Shown here piece by piece: positions 51,282-60,607 of a stretch of DNA of 64,000 nt. The position numbers and the translations under genes are program-made. The notes under the pieces are model-generated. The model was given only the letters and a program-made list of their open reading frames with translations. It searched no databases and was not told the origin of the DNA. The DNA lies in NCBI GenBank assembly GCA_014804785.1, contig JAAUZD010000054.1:1-64000 (forward strand). The letters are read 5' to 3'. The stretch is from Lachnospiraceae bacterium (GTDB taxonomy: Bacteria; Bacillota; Clostridia; Lachnospirales; Lachnospiraceae). Positions within the stretch are counted from its first letter, which is position 1; every line of letters starts with the position of its first letter.

Positions 51282-52304
51282 CTAATCTCTGCTCATCCGG
51301 TCTATCAGCTTTTCTCTCGAACTTTTCGTCTCTTCTTCCGCCCCTGTTGCCTTATTCAATAAAGAAGTGAAAAACTCATCCACATAAGCAAAAGAATTAT
51401 ACATTCCTTCAAGCTCCCATTCTGATTCGGGCAGAATACTCATATTAGAGTCGTTAACAGTAAATTCTTCAGTGCTTCCGGAATCAACATGCTCCTCAAA
51501 AGAAGCTGTTACATATCGCACGCAGCCTTGAATATCATAATCATCAAGTGCATATCCTAGAAATTCTGCCTGTATATGATCCGTCAGCTTAAGCCCCACA
51601 CAGACCTTACAAGTAAGGTTGGGATAATCATCAGGGCTGATATGCCAAATATAGGAATATAAATACAGTTCCCCTGAAGCATCCTCTTGATCTTCCATAT
51701 AATAATGATCAAAACTCAGATCAGATACCTGTCCATTATAATTTTTTTGGGCATAATCAGCAATCTGCTGTGTACACTTTTCCCAGTCAATAACGCTGTC
51801 CAAAACTTCCTTTGTTTTGTCCTGCACTAGACAGGCGATTTCTCCTTCTCCAGACATTACCATATTTGCGCCAGCATTTCCTGACTGGTTCATTCCTATT
51901 GTCCATCCATAAGGCAGGTCCATAGAATACTCCCTCATCTGTATACCTCCATATTGCACTTCCTTTCTGAATATATAGCCGGTTCGTGACATCTTAAGCA
52001 CCATACCCGGATAGATCAAATTGGGATCCAAAAGTACATCCCGATTGACATCTGCCAATTCCAGATAATAGCGTTCATCCCCTAACTGCTTTCTGGCAAT
52101 CTTCCAAAGACTGTCGCCAGGCTGAACCGTATAATCTTTTTCCTCTTCCGTCAACGCCATATATATCCCATCCTCGTCTTTTACGTCTTCATAGGTAAGA
52201 GGATATTTCTCCGCTGCCCAAACGTCCATATAAGACATGGGACTAATAAAAACAGCTGCACCTACTATATATAATCCTATTTGCTTTAATATTCGTAATC
52301 CCAT
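51282..52304 (-). CDS. Secreted LysM-domain protein
   Basis: A 340-residue protein with an N-terminal signal or anchor segment. One LysM domain follows at about residues 58-105 (YTVQPGDSLWKIARKQLGDERYYLELADVNRDVLLDPNLIYPGMVL), which binds peptidoglycan. The rest is unrecognised, with an acidic C-terminal part. It overlaps the preceding gene by 19 bases, so the two envelope proteins are probably made together. Confidence 0.85.
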   Translation of the reverse strand: MGLRILKQIGLYIVGAAVFISPMSYMDVWAAEKYPLTYEDVKDEDGIYMALTEEEKDYTVQPGDSLWKIARKQLGDERYYLELADVNRDVLLDPNLIYPGMVLKMSRTGYIFRKEVQYGGIQMREYSMDLPYGWTIGMNQSGNAGANMVMSGEGEIACLVQDKTKEVLDSVIDWEKCTQQIADYAQKNYNGQVSDLSFDHYYMEDQEDASGELYLYSYIWHISPDDYPNLTCKVCVGLKLTDHIQAEFLGYALDDYDIQGCVRYVTASFEEHVDSGSTEEFTVNDSNMSILPESEWELEGMYNSFAYVDEFFTSLLNKATGAEEETKSSREKLIDRMSRD

Positions 52305-53302
52305 ACACCTGCATCTTCTCCTAACCAGATATTATCTTTTTTATCTATACAGGGAAGTACTTCTCCTATAGTTTCGGATTTTTCATACTTGTCCCAGAAA
52401 TCACTTTGCTTTTTAAATGCTTCTAATTCTTCCGCACTCAAATGTGTATAAAAACTTCGATTAGCAGGGTCATATGTATATGCATAATCCAGTATAGGGT
52501 CAAGTGACACACCGATAACAAACTCTTTCGCATCAGTTATATAGAAGAAGGGACGGCAAATAAAATCTTCATTAATTTCCTCGTCTGTCTGCAAAAACCA
52601 GGATAGCAGAAGATCAATCTCTTCATCATCTGCATATTCCATATCCAACTCATCACTTAAAGACTCATCCCATAACTTTATAAAGTCTCTATTGATTTCC
52701 AGAACGTCACCCAGTGCATAACTCTGTCCGGTCAGCAAATCCACCGTAAGCGCCCTCTCCGTCCCATTTGTCATCCATACAGGATTACCTGCAGCATAGT
52801 ACTCTCTATAATCCAAGCTTAAAAGATACTGACTATGATAAGTAATATCGCAATTTACATCACTGGCAAAAATACTAAAATACTCTTCCTGAAAATCCTT
52901 TACCTCATCAGAAGGTTCTAAATGCCAGTAATTGACTCTGTCCATGGCAGTATCATACATCAATTGATTCAACTGCCCCTGCACCTCTTCGTCGATTCCT
53001 TCCAATCGTGGATATTCCACTGTAATCACATCCCAGTAATCATATTCTTCCGAATATTCCACAAAATACTGTTCCTTTTGTACCGTGTAATTCTCATATC
53101 CCTTTGGAAATGAAGAGTATATAATAGTTCCAGCAACTATGCCGATTAAGATGAGCGCTGCCAGAATCACTACAAATATTATCAGCCATTTGGGTCTACT
53201 TTTACTGCTATTTGCCTGCGTCGCATTCGCAGGCATGATCTTCTCTTCCCCATTATCTTCCTGTACTCCGTTTTCCATTTGATCCAAATCTCTTTCCTCC
53301 AT
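52286..53302 (-). CDS. Membrane-anchored DUF3298/RsiV-like extracellular protein
   Basis: A 338-residue protein with a cytoplasmic N-terminus of about 38 residues, one helix (WLIIFVVILAALILIGIVAGTIIYS) and a long extracellular domain. Segments such as CDITYHSQYLLSLDYREYYAAGNPVWMTNGTERALTVDLLTGQSYALGDVL resemble DUF3298/DUF4163 proteins (RsiV-like). No sigma factor gene is adjacent, so an anti-sigma role is not supported. AGGAAGGG lies before the start. Confidence 0.7.
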   Translation of the reverse strand: MEERDLDQMENGVQEDNGEEKIMPANATQANSSKSRPKWLIIFVVILAALILIGIVAGTIIYSSFPKGYENYTVQKEQYFVEYSEEYDYWDVITVEYPRLEGIDEEVQGQLNQLMYDTAMDRVNYWHLEPSDEVKDFQEEYFSIFASDVNCDITYHSQYLLSLDYREYYAAGNPVWMTNGTERALTVDLLTGQSYALGDVLEINRDFIKLWDESLSDELDMEYADDEEIDLLLSWFLQTDEEINEDFICRPFFYITDAKEFVIGVSLDPILDYAYTYDPANRSFYTHLSAEELEAFKKQSDFWDKYEKSETIGEVLPCIDKKDNIWLGEDAGVWDYEY

Positions 53303-53336
53303 ATCTTGTAATTCCCTTCCTTACTTATATTTTATC

Positions 53337-53468
53337 GTAACTGTTCAGTACCTTCACAGTTACAATGCAAAATCCATCCTAAATTGCCTACGGCAATGGG
53401 ATTTTGCATACCTGAATCATATTCTTAGGTCTTGGCAGTAAATGCTTCGACCTGTACTGAATAGCTAC
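53337..53468 (-). mobile_element. 132-bp MITE-like element, copy 3
   Basis: Same sequence family as copies 1 and 2, in the orientation of copy 2. It is flanked by the perfect 8-bp duplication ATTTTATC (53329-53336 and 53469-53476). It lies about 34 bp upstream of the DUF3298-like gene, so its outer end may overlap that gene's promoter. Confidence 0.92.
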
Positions 53469-53607
53469 ATTTTATCTATTTATGCGGACAAACTATCTAA
53501 GGAAGCGCTGATTAAATCAGGATTTCCCTAATCGCCATTATACATGCCAAATGCATCAAAGATGCATCAAAATTGCATCATAAGTACATCATTTCTGCAT
53601 TTTCAAT

Positions 53608-53650
53608 AAAAAAAGCTAATCAAGGAATTACACTTTCCAAGATTAGCCTT
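53608..53650 (-). terminator. Terminator of the diguanylate cyclase gene
   Basis: On the minus strand GCTAATCTTGG and CCTTGATTAGC form a stem with a two-base mismatch, followed by seven T. It lies just past the stop of the gene at 53656. Confidence 0.75.
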
Positions 53651-53655
53651 AATTT

Positions 53656-54990
53656 TTATCTTCTTCCGTCGATTCCGATTGTCCGGTAATACTCATTTTT
53701 CTCCTGATACATCAGCTTTTCAGCCTTGCTCATGATTTTTTGCAGGTTATTTTCAAACTTTTCCTCCAATGCCGAACCGATTGCCAGATTCACAGAATTT
53801 TCAACAGATTTCTTTCGCAGTAACTCAATGCGGTTCTGCAATGTATCTCCGTCAATGCCCGCACAAATGGCAAGCAGTTCATCTCCTCCTATACGAAACA
53901 GCCCATATTCCCCGAAGGCACATTTCAGGCTCTCGGAAGCACGGCAGATCAACTCATCCCCCATTTTATGACCCATTGTATCGTTCATCCTCTTCAGTCC
54001 CGTAATGTCACAGTATACAATGCCTATACTTGTATCGCTTTCGATACTGGAAATATACTCCTCCAGAGCATGCCTGTTCCCTAATGTCGTAAGCTGGTCG
54101 TGCAGGCTGAGTTCACGGAGCTGGTTCATCATATTCCGCCTTTTAAGCGTAGAACTAATAAAATATCCCACAATCTGAAGCATATTGAGCGCATCCTCCA
54201 CCTCCTGCTTCGGAGGATTATCTATGCCGTAAAAACCTATTAGATGATTGTCATCATACAGCGGGACGACAACAATCGAATGAATATTCTGACTTTTCAG
54301 ATTCTCATACTGTAATGGGTCATCGTACCGCATTTTCTCTATGTCGTCAAACATGATATTTTGGTTTTCATTAAAACAACGATACCAGTTCGCACAGACT
54401 TCAGGAGGTACATTTTGAAGATTATCCTTTTCGGGCGTTATGCCTGCCGCAACCCACTCATATGTATTATCATCTCCGCCTGATGAATTTTTTTCAAAAA
54501 TATAAGACCTTTCCCCATTTAGTCCTTTTCCCAGAAACTCCAGTATGATATCAATCGATCTGTCGGGATTCAATTCACATGCCGCACGTTTTATTCCTTC
54601 ATTTACACATGCTTCAAGATCTTTATGTCTGCCAAGCGTTTTTCTGGCGTTCTCATTTTTGCTGATATCTATGGCAAGTTCAAAACGTAAATGTCGCCCG
54701 TTTTCTTTTGCCATTGTAGCCATGATCAGAAAGTGCTTGTTCAACGCAGGATTGAAATATTTCTTCTCTACAAATTCACCCTCTGGCAGTTCCTCATTAC
54801 TGCACATTGCACAGGGAAAGCCGTTCCCGTAAAACACCTCATAGCATTTCCTTCCCCTTAATTCATCAATATGGGAAATACCATATGTTTCCAGAGTTTT
54901 GCGGTTCATATACACTATTTCATAACTGTCCATATCGGACGCATAGGCAAGTTCATTGATATTTTCAAAAAAATCCCAAACCCTCTCCAC
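53656..54990 (-). CDS. PAS-GAF-GGDEF diguanylate cyclase
   Basis: A 444-residue soluble signalling enzyme. The N-terminal PAS-like domain carries CYEVFYGNGFPCAMCS, whose three cysteines could bind a cluster or metal. A GAF-like middle (IHSIVVVPLYDDNHLIGFYGID) and a C-terminal GGDEF domain follow: DQLTTLGNRHALEEYI, then FRIGGDELLAIC near residue 370, with an intact GGDEL active site. It should make cyclic di-GMP. The start is a GTG following GGAAAG. I see no EAL or PilZ gene nearby. Confidence 0.88.
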   Translation of the reverse strand: MERVWDFFENINELAYASDMDSYEIVYMNRKTLETYGISHIDELRGRKCYEVFYGNGFPCAMCSNEELPEGEFVEKKYFNPALNKHFLIMATMAKENGRHLRFELAIDISKNENARKTLGRHKDLEACVNEGIKRAACELNPDRSIDIILEFLGKGLNGERSYIFEKNSSGGDDNTYEWVAAGITPEKDNLQNVPPEVCANWYRCFNENQNIMFDDIEKMRYDDPLQYENLKSQNIHSIVVVPLYDDNHLIGFYGIDNPPKQEVEDALNMLQIVGYFISSTLKRRNMMNQLRELSLHDQLTTLGNRHALEEYISSIESDTSIGIVYCDITGLKRMNDTMGHKMGDELICRASESLKCAFGEYGLFRIGGDELLAICAGIDGDTLQNRIELLRKKSVENSVNLAIGSALEEKFENNLQKIMSKAEKLMYQEKNEYYRTIGIDGRR

Positions 54991-55106
54991 CGGCTCTACT
55001 TTCCTTTCTACCTATCTTCCCCTCTCATAAAGTCTATAATAACAGGCTTTATAAGCGAATAATCTGACACGAATCGACCAGAGATAGCATTGAATCGACT
55101 ATTTTC

Positions 55107-56375
55107 TCAAAATGACACACGAAGGATGAATCGGTCATCTTTGACCAAAAAAGTGTATATACCGCCATACTTTTCCACAACGGTGCATATGCTGCGTACT
55201 CCAATCCCATGTCCCGGATGATACGTAACAGGAACTCCATATTCAAAGGTTATGTCCTCATCGCAGGAATTGATAACCTGCAAAAAGAATTTTCCGCTTT
55301 TTTCATATGCAGAGACTTCAATCATACCGGATAATCCCTTTTTCTTCAATTTCTGACAAGCATGCAATGCATTTTCCATAGCGTTGGATAATAGGACACA
55401 CAAGTCAGTTTCGGATATAGAAAGAGATTGCGAAATCATCGCCTTGATTTTAATTGGAATGCCAAAATCTGAAGCCCGTCCGGCAAATGACGAAAATATC
55501 AGATTTGCCGCTTCATTTTCACAAAAAGACGTCACTTTGTTCGCTTCAATCTCTGAGCAGATTTCCTGAATGTATGCCTGTGCCTGCTCAATCTTCCCAT
55601 TTTCCATGCAGGAGGAAAGATACTGCATATGGTGGCGCAAATCGTGGCGGAAGGTACTGGTCTTTTGCTGCAATTCACGAAGAGCTTTTATCTCCCGAAC
55701 AGCCTGTGCGTTCTGCAGATTCATGATATCCTGCGTCTGTTCAAGCCGACTGCGTATCTGTTCCTCTTTCGAAACACGGACCACAAATAATAAATATACC
55801 ATACTGCATACAAACGACATAAATTCCACTGTGACCAAAACACCATCCAATAAAAGGCTCGTGTAGATACGGGTCACATAATCGAAACAATAATATACTG
55901 CCGGCACCACACCGAACCGATACTGTACCGCAGTCGGATAATGTGAAACAGAACGCACGGACGGTGCTATAAACCGCACCAAAATCAACAGAATCGGCAG
56001 CGTCATAGCCAATTCAGCCGCGTCCTGCATCATGAATTCACCCGAAAACACAGCAACAATCAAAAGCGCCAGCCATCGTCTGATCTGGCAGCAAAGATAC
56101 GCAGTTAAAACAGAAATAATCGACCAAAGACATTTCCTGCTGAGAATCCAGAGCATCATGATCAAGGGAATATGCGTAATAAACGGATAAATATACTCAA
56201 CAATATCCGCATCGACAAAGAAATAAATAATCCCCTGAAACATTAAAATTGCACTCATACAGCCGGTCATAAGCAGAATTTTTTTTCGTGTCCAACAAAT
56301 ATCACAGAAAAATGCAGCTACGACCATACCAAAAATACCCACGGAAGTGGAGTTCAACAAATAAATTCCGCTCAT
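55107..56375 (-). CDS. AgrC-type GHKL sensor histidine kinase
   Basis: A 422-residue kinase with six or seven N-terminal helices. A coiled-coil linker leads to the H-box TFRHDLRHHMQYLSSCMENGK, then SNAMENALHAC and PGHGIGVRSICTVVEKYGG. This is the family that detects extracellular peptides in agr-like quorum sensing. Neither an agrB protease nor an agrD peptide gene is adjacent, so the signal is unknown. Its ATG overlaps the regulator stop in an ATGA. Confidence 0.9.
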   Translation of the reverse strand: MSGIYLLNSTSVGIFGMVVAAFFCDICWTRKKILLMTGCMSAILMFQGIIYFFVDADIVEYIYPFITHIPLIMMLWILSRKCLWSIISVLTAYLCCQIRRWLALLIVAVFSGEFMMQDAAELAMTLPILLILVRFIAPSVRSVSHYPTAVQYRFGVVPAVYYCFDYVTRIYTSLLLDGVLVTVEFMSFVCSMVYLLFVVRVSKEEQIRSRLEQTQDIMNLQNAQAVREIKALRELQQKTSTFRHDLRHHMQYLSSCMENGKIEQAQAYIQEICSEIEANKVTSFCENEAANLIFSSFAGRASDFGIPIKIKAMISQSLSISETDLCVLLSNAMENALHACQKLKKKGLSGMIEVSAYEKSGKFFLQVINSCDEDITFEYGVPVTYHPGHGIGVRSICTVVEKYGGIYTFLVKDDRFILRVSF

Positions 56376-57109
56376 AACATAAAAACCTGCTGCCTGTTAA
56401 ATGCATATTCAAGATAAGCATTTTTGACTTCAGAACCTTTCCCATGCGGAATAGGAATTTCCACAAGACTATCCAACTTGATTGCTTTATAAGAAATACT
56501 CTGAATATACTCCATATTAACTAAAAACGACCTATGCGGACGAAAAAAATTTTTATGCTGTGTAAGCTGACCGCACAGTTCATCCATACTCCCAGTACTT
56601 TCCAATACAGTCCCATTATTCATATGGAACAATAATGTGTGTCTGATCACTTCACAATATTCAAGTTTATCCAAATTGATCCTTGTAATCCCACTTTTGC
56701 AACGCAGAATCAGACTGCTCGGGTAATCCTTTCTGCATTCGGAAATAACGGAATCCATCAGCCTGAAAAAACTCTCCTCACGGATTGGCTTTATCTGGTA
56801 ATAATATGCTCCCACCGTATAGGATTGTATCGCGAACTCGGAAGATGATGTTAAAAAAATTATTTTTACTACATTATCATACTGCCGGATCTCTTTTGCC
56901 GTATTGATTCCATTTTCGCCCGGCATAATAACATCCAGAAACAGGACGTCAAAGCGCATTCCTCTTTCAATTTCAGCCAATAATTCCAAAGGACTACTGA
57001 AAGAGACATATACAATTTCTTGATTACATCTCTCGCGATATTGGTTAATCAACACATTGATTTCGTTTAACATGGACAGATCATCATCACAAAACGCTAC
57101 CTTTATCAT
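56372..57109 (-). CDS. AgrA-type LytTR response regulator
   Basis: About 245 residues from the ATG at 57109 (MIKVAFCDDDLS). Receiver domain: VAFCDDD, VLFLDVIMPGENG with the acceptor Asp, and IKPIREESFFRLM. The LytTR DNA-binding domain contains YCEVIRHTLLFHMNNGTVLESTGSMDEL, then FFRPHRSFLVNMEYIQSI. It is coupled with the kinase that follows. Two earlier in-frame ATGs exist but lack better ribosome sites. Confidence 0.9.
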   Translation of the reverse strand: MIKVAFCDDDLSMLNEINVLINQYRERCNQEIVYVSFSSPLELLAEIERGMRFDVLFLDVIMPGENGINTAKEIRQYDNVVKIIFLTSSSEFAIQSYTVGAYYYQIKPIREESFFRLMDSVISECRKDYPSSLILRCKSGITRINLDKLEYCEVIRHTLLFHMNNGTVLESTGSMDELCGQLTQHKNFFRPHRSFLVNMEYIQSISYKAIKLDSLVEIPIPHGKGSEVKNAYLEYAFNRQQVFML

Positions 57110-57258
57110 ATAATCATTTTTCCTCTCCATATGCTCATATGATACCACTACCAGAAATTATAAGCAAATTGAATGTCAAACGAGCAAGGAAATCTTTCTT
57201 TCCTGCCCGCTTATATTGTCTGGTCAGTATACCGTAACCGCATATAAAAATGAATGTT

Positions 57259-58206
57259 TTAAAATTGCATCATCGTCGGCATAAAATACCCCAGATTGTC
57301 ATCCACCCCCAAGCAATATGCCGGTTTCTTTCCGTCATCTTTGTATATATAGTAGTATTCATAACTGCCGTGGGTGATATAACAGTCTTCGTAAATCAAT
57401 CTTTCCTTTTCATCATAAAAACTTTCTATGGAAGTACATGTGGTGCCAAAAATATTGGAATTATGCACATATTCTTTGCAACACAAAGTACCATCATCGC
57501 GATATACAAAATTAATTTTCAATATATCAGAGGGTTCTTTCACATCTTCTTCATCTCCCAGCCAGTCTATCATTCCCTGAGATTTAAAATAATCTAATTT
57601 GCCATCTTCTGTATATTCAAAAAACTCCTCATATTCACTTACACTGTCTGCACCATCCCCGCCATCGTAAGCTTTTACCGAAAAGATATCCGGCTCGACC
57701 CATTTCTGCTCAAATACGGTATCAAAAGTAAATCCATGCATAAAAACTACTTTCTCCATTTCATTTGTATAGTAATACTTGTACCTGATACCGCACCCTT
57801 TTAATGATTCCTCGTCAAGATAAATCTCCATCTGAAGATTATCAAATCTGTCATAGAACTGATACAGCGGTTCTTTATCCCCAAATCCAAAATCGCTCAA
57901 AAATGTATGCCTGTCCTCATACTTGGCAGAACGCCCGTCATTTCCCCATAACTCTCTTTGTACATATTCAAATCCCTCTATATTCTGATACTCTGCATTC
58001 TGCCCGGTATCTTCACCTGAAATCCATACCATTATCTCTGAATCCGCACCATAATTTCCGAGCATTGGAAGCTCTCTCCAGAAAATAATCTGATAGTATT
58101 CATCATTTATCAGATTTCCCTCTTCATCCAGATTCACTTTTCCATCATACAAATATTCCTCTTCTAAACAATCCCATATTTGCAGGTCCTTCGTATCTTT
58201 TTCCAA
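57259..58206 (-). CDS. Unknown protein, N-terminus apparently lost
   Basis: A 315-residue acidic, Tyr/Asp-rich frame (YYQIIFWRELPMLGNYG, DGGDGADSVSEYEEFFEYTEDGKLDYF, YDEKERLIYEDCYITHGSYEYYYIYKDDGKKPAYCLG). It resembles the extracellular part of a clostridial lipoprotein but has no signal peptide. It starts at a TTG inside the last codons of the 2H phosphoesterase gene, in another frame. I think a deletion removed its true start. Function unknown. Confidence 0.5.
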   Translation of the reverse strand: MEKDTKDLQIWDCLEEEYLYDGKVNLDEEGNLINDEYYQIIFWRELPMLGNYGADSEIMVWISGEDTGQNAEYQNIEGFEYVQRELWGNDGRSAKYEDRHTFLSDFGFGDKEPLYQFYDRFDNLQMEIYLDEESLKGCGIRYKYYYTNEMEKVVFMHGFTFDTVFEQKWVEPDIFSVKAYDGGDGADSVSEYEEFFEYTEDGKLDYFKSQGMIDWLGDEEDVKEPSDILKINFVYRDDGTLCCKEYVHNSNIFGTTCTSIESFYDEKERLIYEDCYITHGSYEYYYIYKDDGKKPAYCLGVDDNLGYFMPTMMQF

Positions 58207-58772
58207 AATCCATCGATATTATAATATGCCAATGTAATATGAGGTGTAAAAGGATAACTTAATTTCTTTACGGTATCAAAAAGGGAATATAAATCCATTA
58301 ACCTGCGATATTCCCCCTCATCGACAGGATACAATCCCAAAACTAAGCTGGTGTCAACCATATTGAAAATGTATTTACTTTTCATTTTTATTATTTCTTT
58401 TTCCTGTTTTTGAATTTCTCCCATTTTTTCTATTACCTTGAGTTCATTCTCAAACAACTCCTCTGCCACATCCCGTAAAATCGGAGCATTACTGAGATCA
58501 TGCAAAGTTACATGAAACGTATGCGGAACTAATCTTTCACAAAAGCATTCCGGAGAAGACTGATATAATAACTCCACATATTCCGCCAATTTCTCTTTAA
58601 CAATATCATCTAATGCAAAAACTATAGTGTCCCCATAAAAATTTTTAAATATGTTATCTTTACCAACCTTTTGTGAGATTGATGGATTCCCCTTAAAAAG
58701 TTTATTTCCATAATTTATTTCCCTTTTCTCAAATGAATTGATTCTGTCTAAAAATTCCTGATATGTTTCCAT
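58164..58772 (-). CDS. 2H-family phosphoesterase (2'-5' RNA ligase-like), altered C-terminus
   Basis: About 202 residues from the ATG at 58772, just after GGAGGAGG. The two HxT motifs are HTFHVTLHD and FTPHITLAYYN, which define the 2H phosphoesterase fold and cleave or seal 2',5' or cyclic phosphodiesters. After AYYNIDGF the sequence turns into WKKIRRTCKYGIV and stops; this tail belongs, in another frame, to the next gene. The end is therefore probably a deletion junction near 58200. Both HxT motifs are kept, so activity may remain. Confidence 0.75.
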   Translation of the reverse strand: METYQEFLDRINSFEKREINYGNKLFKGNPSISQKVGKDNIFKNFYGDTIVFALDDIVKEKLAEYVELLYQSSPECFCERLVPHTFHVTLHDLSNAPILRDVAEELFENELKVIEKMGEIQKQEKEIIKMKSKYIFNMVDTSLVLGLYPVDEGEYRRLMDLYSLFDTVKKLSYPFTPHITLAYYNIDGFWKKIRRTCKYGIV

Positions 58773-59110
58773 AAAAGAAACCTCCTCCTGCAAATTCGTT
58801 TGCTCTGAGTACATATTTGGGGTAATTGTCGTGTATTTCAAGCAAACGATTGTATTCCCGTTTTTCAGTTTCTTCCGAACTTATTTTCTGCGTAACCTGA
58901 ACATAAAGCTTTTCGTTTTGTCGTATTGCTACGAAGTCGATTTCTCCGCCATTTATCTTTCCAATATGAACAGTATATCCTCGGCGGCAAAGCTCTAAGT
59001 AAACGATATTTTCAAGACATGAAGCCACGCTGTCAGCATTATAGCCGAAAACACTGTACCGCAGGGCAACACCTCCCTTGTGGACTGTTTTAATTCGTAC
59101 TTGCCTTAGT
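58729..59110 (-). pseudogene. DUF4143-type ATPase, C-terminal fragment
   Basis: Only the C-terminal part of an AAA/DUF4143 protein remains: LENIVYLELCRRGYTVHIGKINGGEIDFVAIRQNEKLYVQV, then YPKYVLRANEFAGGG, where similarity ends at about 58775. The frame is open upstream to about 59110 with recognisable similarity from about 59065 on. The ATPase part with the Walker motifs is missing. The intact relative at 2963 has the same architecture. The junction donated the GGAGGAGG ribosome site used by the 2H gene. Confidence 0.75.
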
Positions 59111-59115
59111 AAAAT

Positions 59116-59529
59116 TTACCCCTTTAATCGGTTCAAGTAATAAGCCTCTATCTGTTCAATCAGTTCTTTCGCTGTCATAATCTGTTCTTCCGCTTTTTCT
59201 TTTGTGGCAATATAAAAATCATCATAATCACTTGCGTGACGGATTTCCTCTGCCTATGCAATCTTTCTCCCAAAATTCTTAGGAAAAATCTCTGTCCTTA
59301 CATAATTCTTATTGAAATTAGCTAATGTATCTTTATGCCGTTTATATGATTTCCCATCTAATGCATGAACTGCTGATATAGCATGATAAATTGCATAATA
59401 CGCCCTGTTATTGGCTCCTCGGTATTCCCCTTCTTTCAGCAGAATATCAGCGGACTTCAAATCACTTTTCGCCGTTTCAATACGATACCGTACCAAATCG
59501 CTAATACTTCCCTTTTCAGGCAGTTCCAT
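59116..59529 (-). pseudogene. HEPN-domain protein with in-frame TAG
   Basis: The frame starts at 59529 (GGAAGGGG upstream) and contains the HEPN signature NNRAYYAIYHAISAVHALDGKSYKRH. The R-x6-H of RAYYAIYH is intact. A TAG at 59256-59254 ends it after GRKIA, yet the same frame goes on for 45 codons (AEEIRHASDYDDFYIATKEK and a helical tail) to TAA at 59118-59116. The continuation is exactly what a full-length HEPN protein should have. CAG to TAG is the likely change. It is paired with the nucleotidyltransferase upstream. Confidence 0.8.
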
Positions 59530-59857
59530 ATAATTTCACCCCTTCCTTTTGTACATTGGTATAAAAGGGATAAACTCCAAGCTATTTCTTAAAATGTGCG
59601 TCACTTTTTGCAATTGGTTTAATATCTGTGTCATGCTCTTCATTAAAATCATAAGTAGACCATGACAACTGTTTACGATACTGTTCAACCTCCATGTCTG
59701 TCAAATCTACCAGAATCATAATATCAATATCTGAATCAGGTCTGAAATCGCCTCTAGCATAAGAACCATACAAAATTACCGACTTCAAATGCTCTCCATA
59801 AATCTTTCTTACTTCTTCCACGTATTGCCCAAGCAAATTATTTATCATGACTGGCAT
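59516..59857 (-). pseudogene. MNT-type nucleotidyltransferase with in-frame TAG
   Basis: A minimal nucleotidyltransferase with the catalytic motif GSYARGDFRPDSDIDIMI near residue 30. It stops at TAG (59584-59582) after DAHFKK. The frame continues for 21 codons (LGVYPFYTNVQKEGVKLYG...) to TGA at 59518-59516, overlapping the HEPN start. The family normally reads HFKKW at the stop position, so TGG to TAG is the probable change. MNT/HEPN pairs act as toxin-antitoxin modules in which the nucleotidyltransferase modifies the HEPN RNase. Confidence 0.8.
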
Positions 59858-60200
59858 AGCTTACCTATCCCCTTTCTGCGAAATGGATTCTCTCTGATAT
59901 TCATCATAGTCTATATTATCGATTTTGCATTATTTCTATTTCGTATAATCTGTGCTATCATACTTTTTTAATCGTTCACCTATATGTCTTTCTCGCATGC
60001 CCATATAATCTATCGTCTCTTCCTTTTTTATTATATGCTACTAGCATTGCTTTTACAAGATTTCAACCTTTAAAAAATGCTCTGCAAAAATGCTCTGTAT
60101 GATCTCCCACACAGAGCATTCTATCGTCTTTGCAGTTTTGCATCTATAAAACGGTAGACCATACTCATTTTCGTCAACATTTTCCTGTAAATTACAATTA
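59858..60200. other. Intergenic region with a terminator-like hairpin
   Basis: About 340 bp with no supported gene. AATGCTCTGT (60089-60098) and ACAGAGCATT (60111-60120) form a perfect ten-base stem. Read on the minus strand it is followed by TTTTT. A partial direct copy of the left arm lies just before it (60076-60084). No toxin-antitoxin promoter is recognisable. Confidence 0.5.
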
Positions 60201-60359
60201 GGATTCCTAGCGGTTGTGAGTATTGAAGCTTATGAAGAGCTTACAAGCCTCTTTGAATTATATGGTCTGCCAAAGGAAGGCTTGGATGATGCTGCAACAG
60301 GCAACACAAAGTCATTCTCAGAAGCAATGTCCAATATAAGGAGCCGCTGCATGCGATGA
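60201..60359 (+). pseudogene. Type II antitoxin (Phd/YefM-like), C-terminal remnant
   Basis: The frame reads VVSIEAYEELTSLFELYG, then LPKEGLDDAATGN and FSEAMSNIRSRCMR before TGA. This is the characteristic C-terminus of a YefM/Phd-type antitoxin that binds its toxin. The N-terminal DNA-binding half is absent, and sequence before about 60207 is unrelated. The stop overlaps the toxin ATG by four bases, as in intact modules. Confidence 0.75.
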
Positions 60360-60607
60360 GTTATGATATCCATATCACACGCACATCCGAACGGGACCTA
60401 CTAAATGCCGCAGACTACATTGAATTTGTCCTGAAAAATTCAAAAGCTGGCGATGATCTTTTAAATGAAGAAAAGCTCTGCATATTTATCATACACAGAG
60501 CCATTCTAATCTTTTTTTGCCCTCTACGTAGAGCGTTTTCTTGCTCTAAAATTCATTTTACGGAGTTATACCCGCCTTTTTTGCAAAGTCGGCTTTTCTC
60601 CCGATAA
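60356..60607 (+). pseudogene. RelE/ParE-like toxin, truncated
   Basis: The N-terminus MSYDIHITRTSERDLLNAADYIEFVLKN is a typical RelE/ParE toxin start. Similarity ends after about 40 residues (DDLLNEEKLC). The rest is unrelated, cysteine- and phenylalanine-rich sequence. The catalytic C-terminal strands are lost, so the toxin should be inactive. Confidence 0.75.

Noticed and set aside
52286-53302. Anti-sigma factor RsiV with its sigma factor
   Set aside because: The extracellular part resembles DUF3298, but no sigma-70 family gene lies beside it and the short cytosolic N-terminus has no visible anti-sigma motif.
55049-55246. 65-residue minus-strand frame at the end of the AgrC-type kinase
   Set aside because: An alternative frame over the kinase C-terminus without its own start signals.
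55107-57109. A complete agr quorum-sensing locus
   Set aside because: Only kinase and regulator are present; no AgrB-like membrane protease or AgrD-like peptide gene was found nearby.
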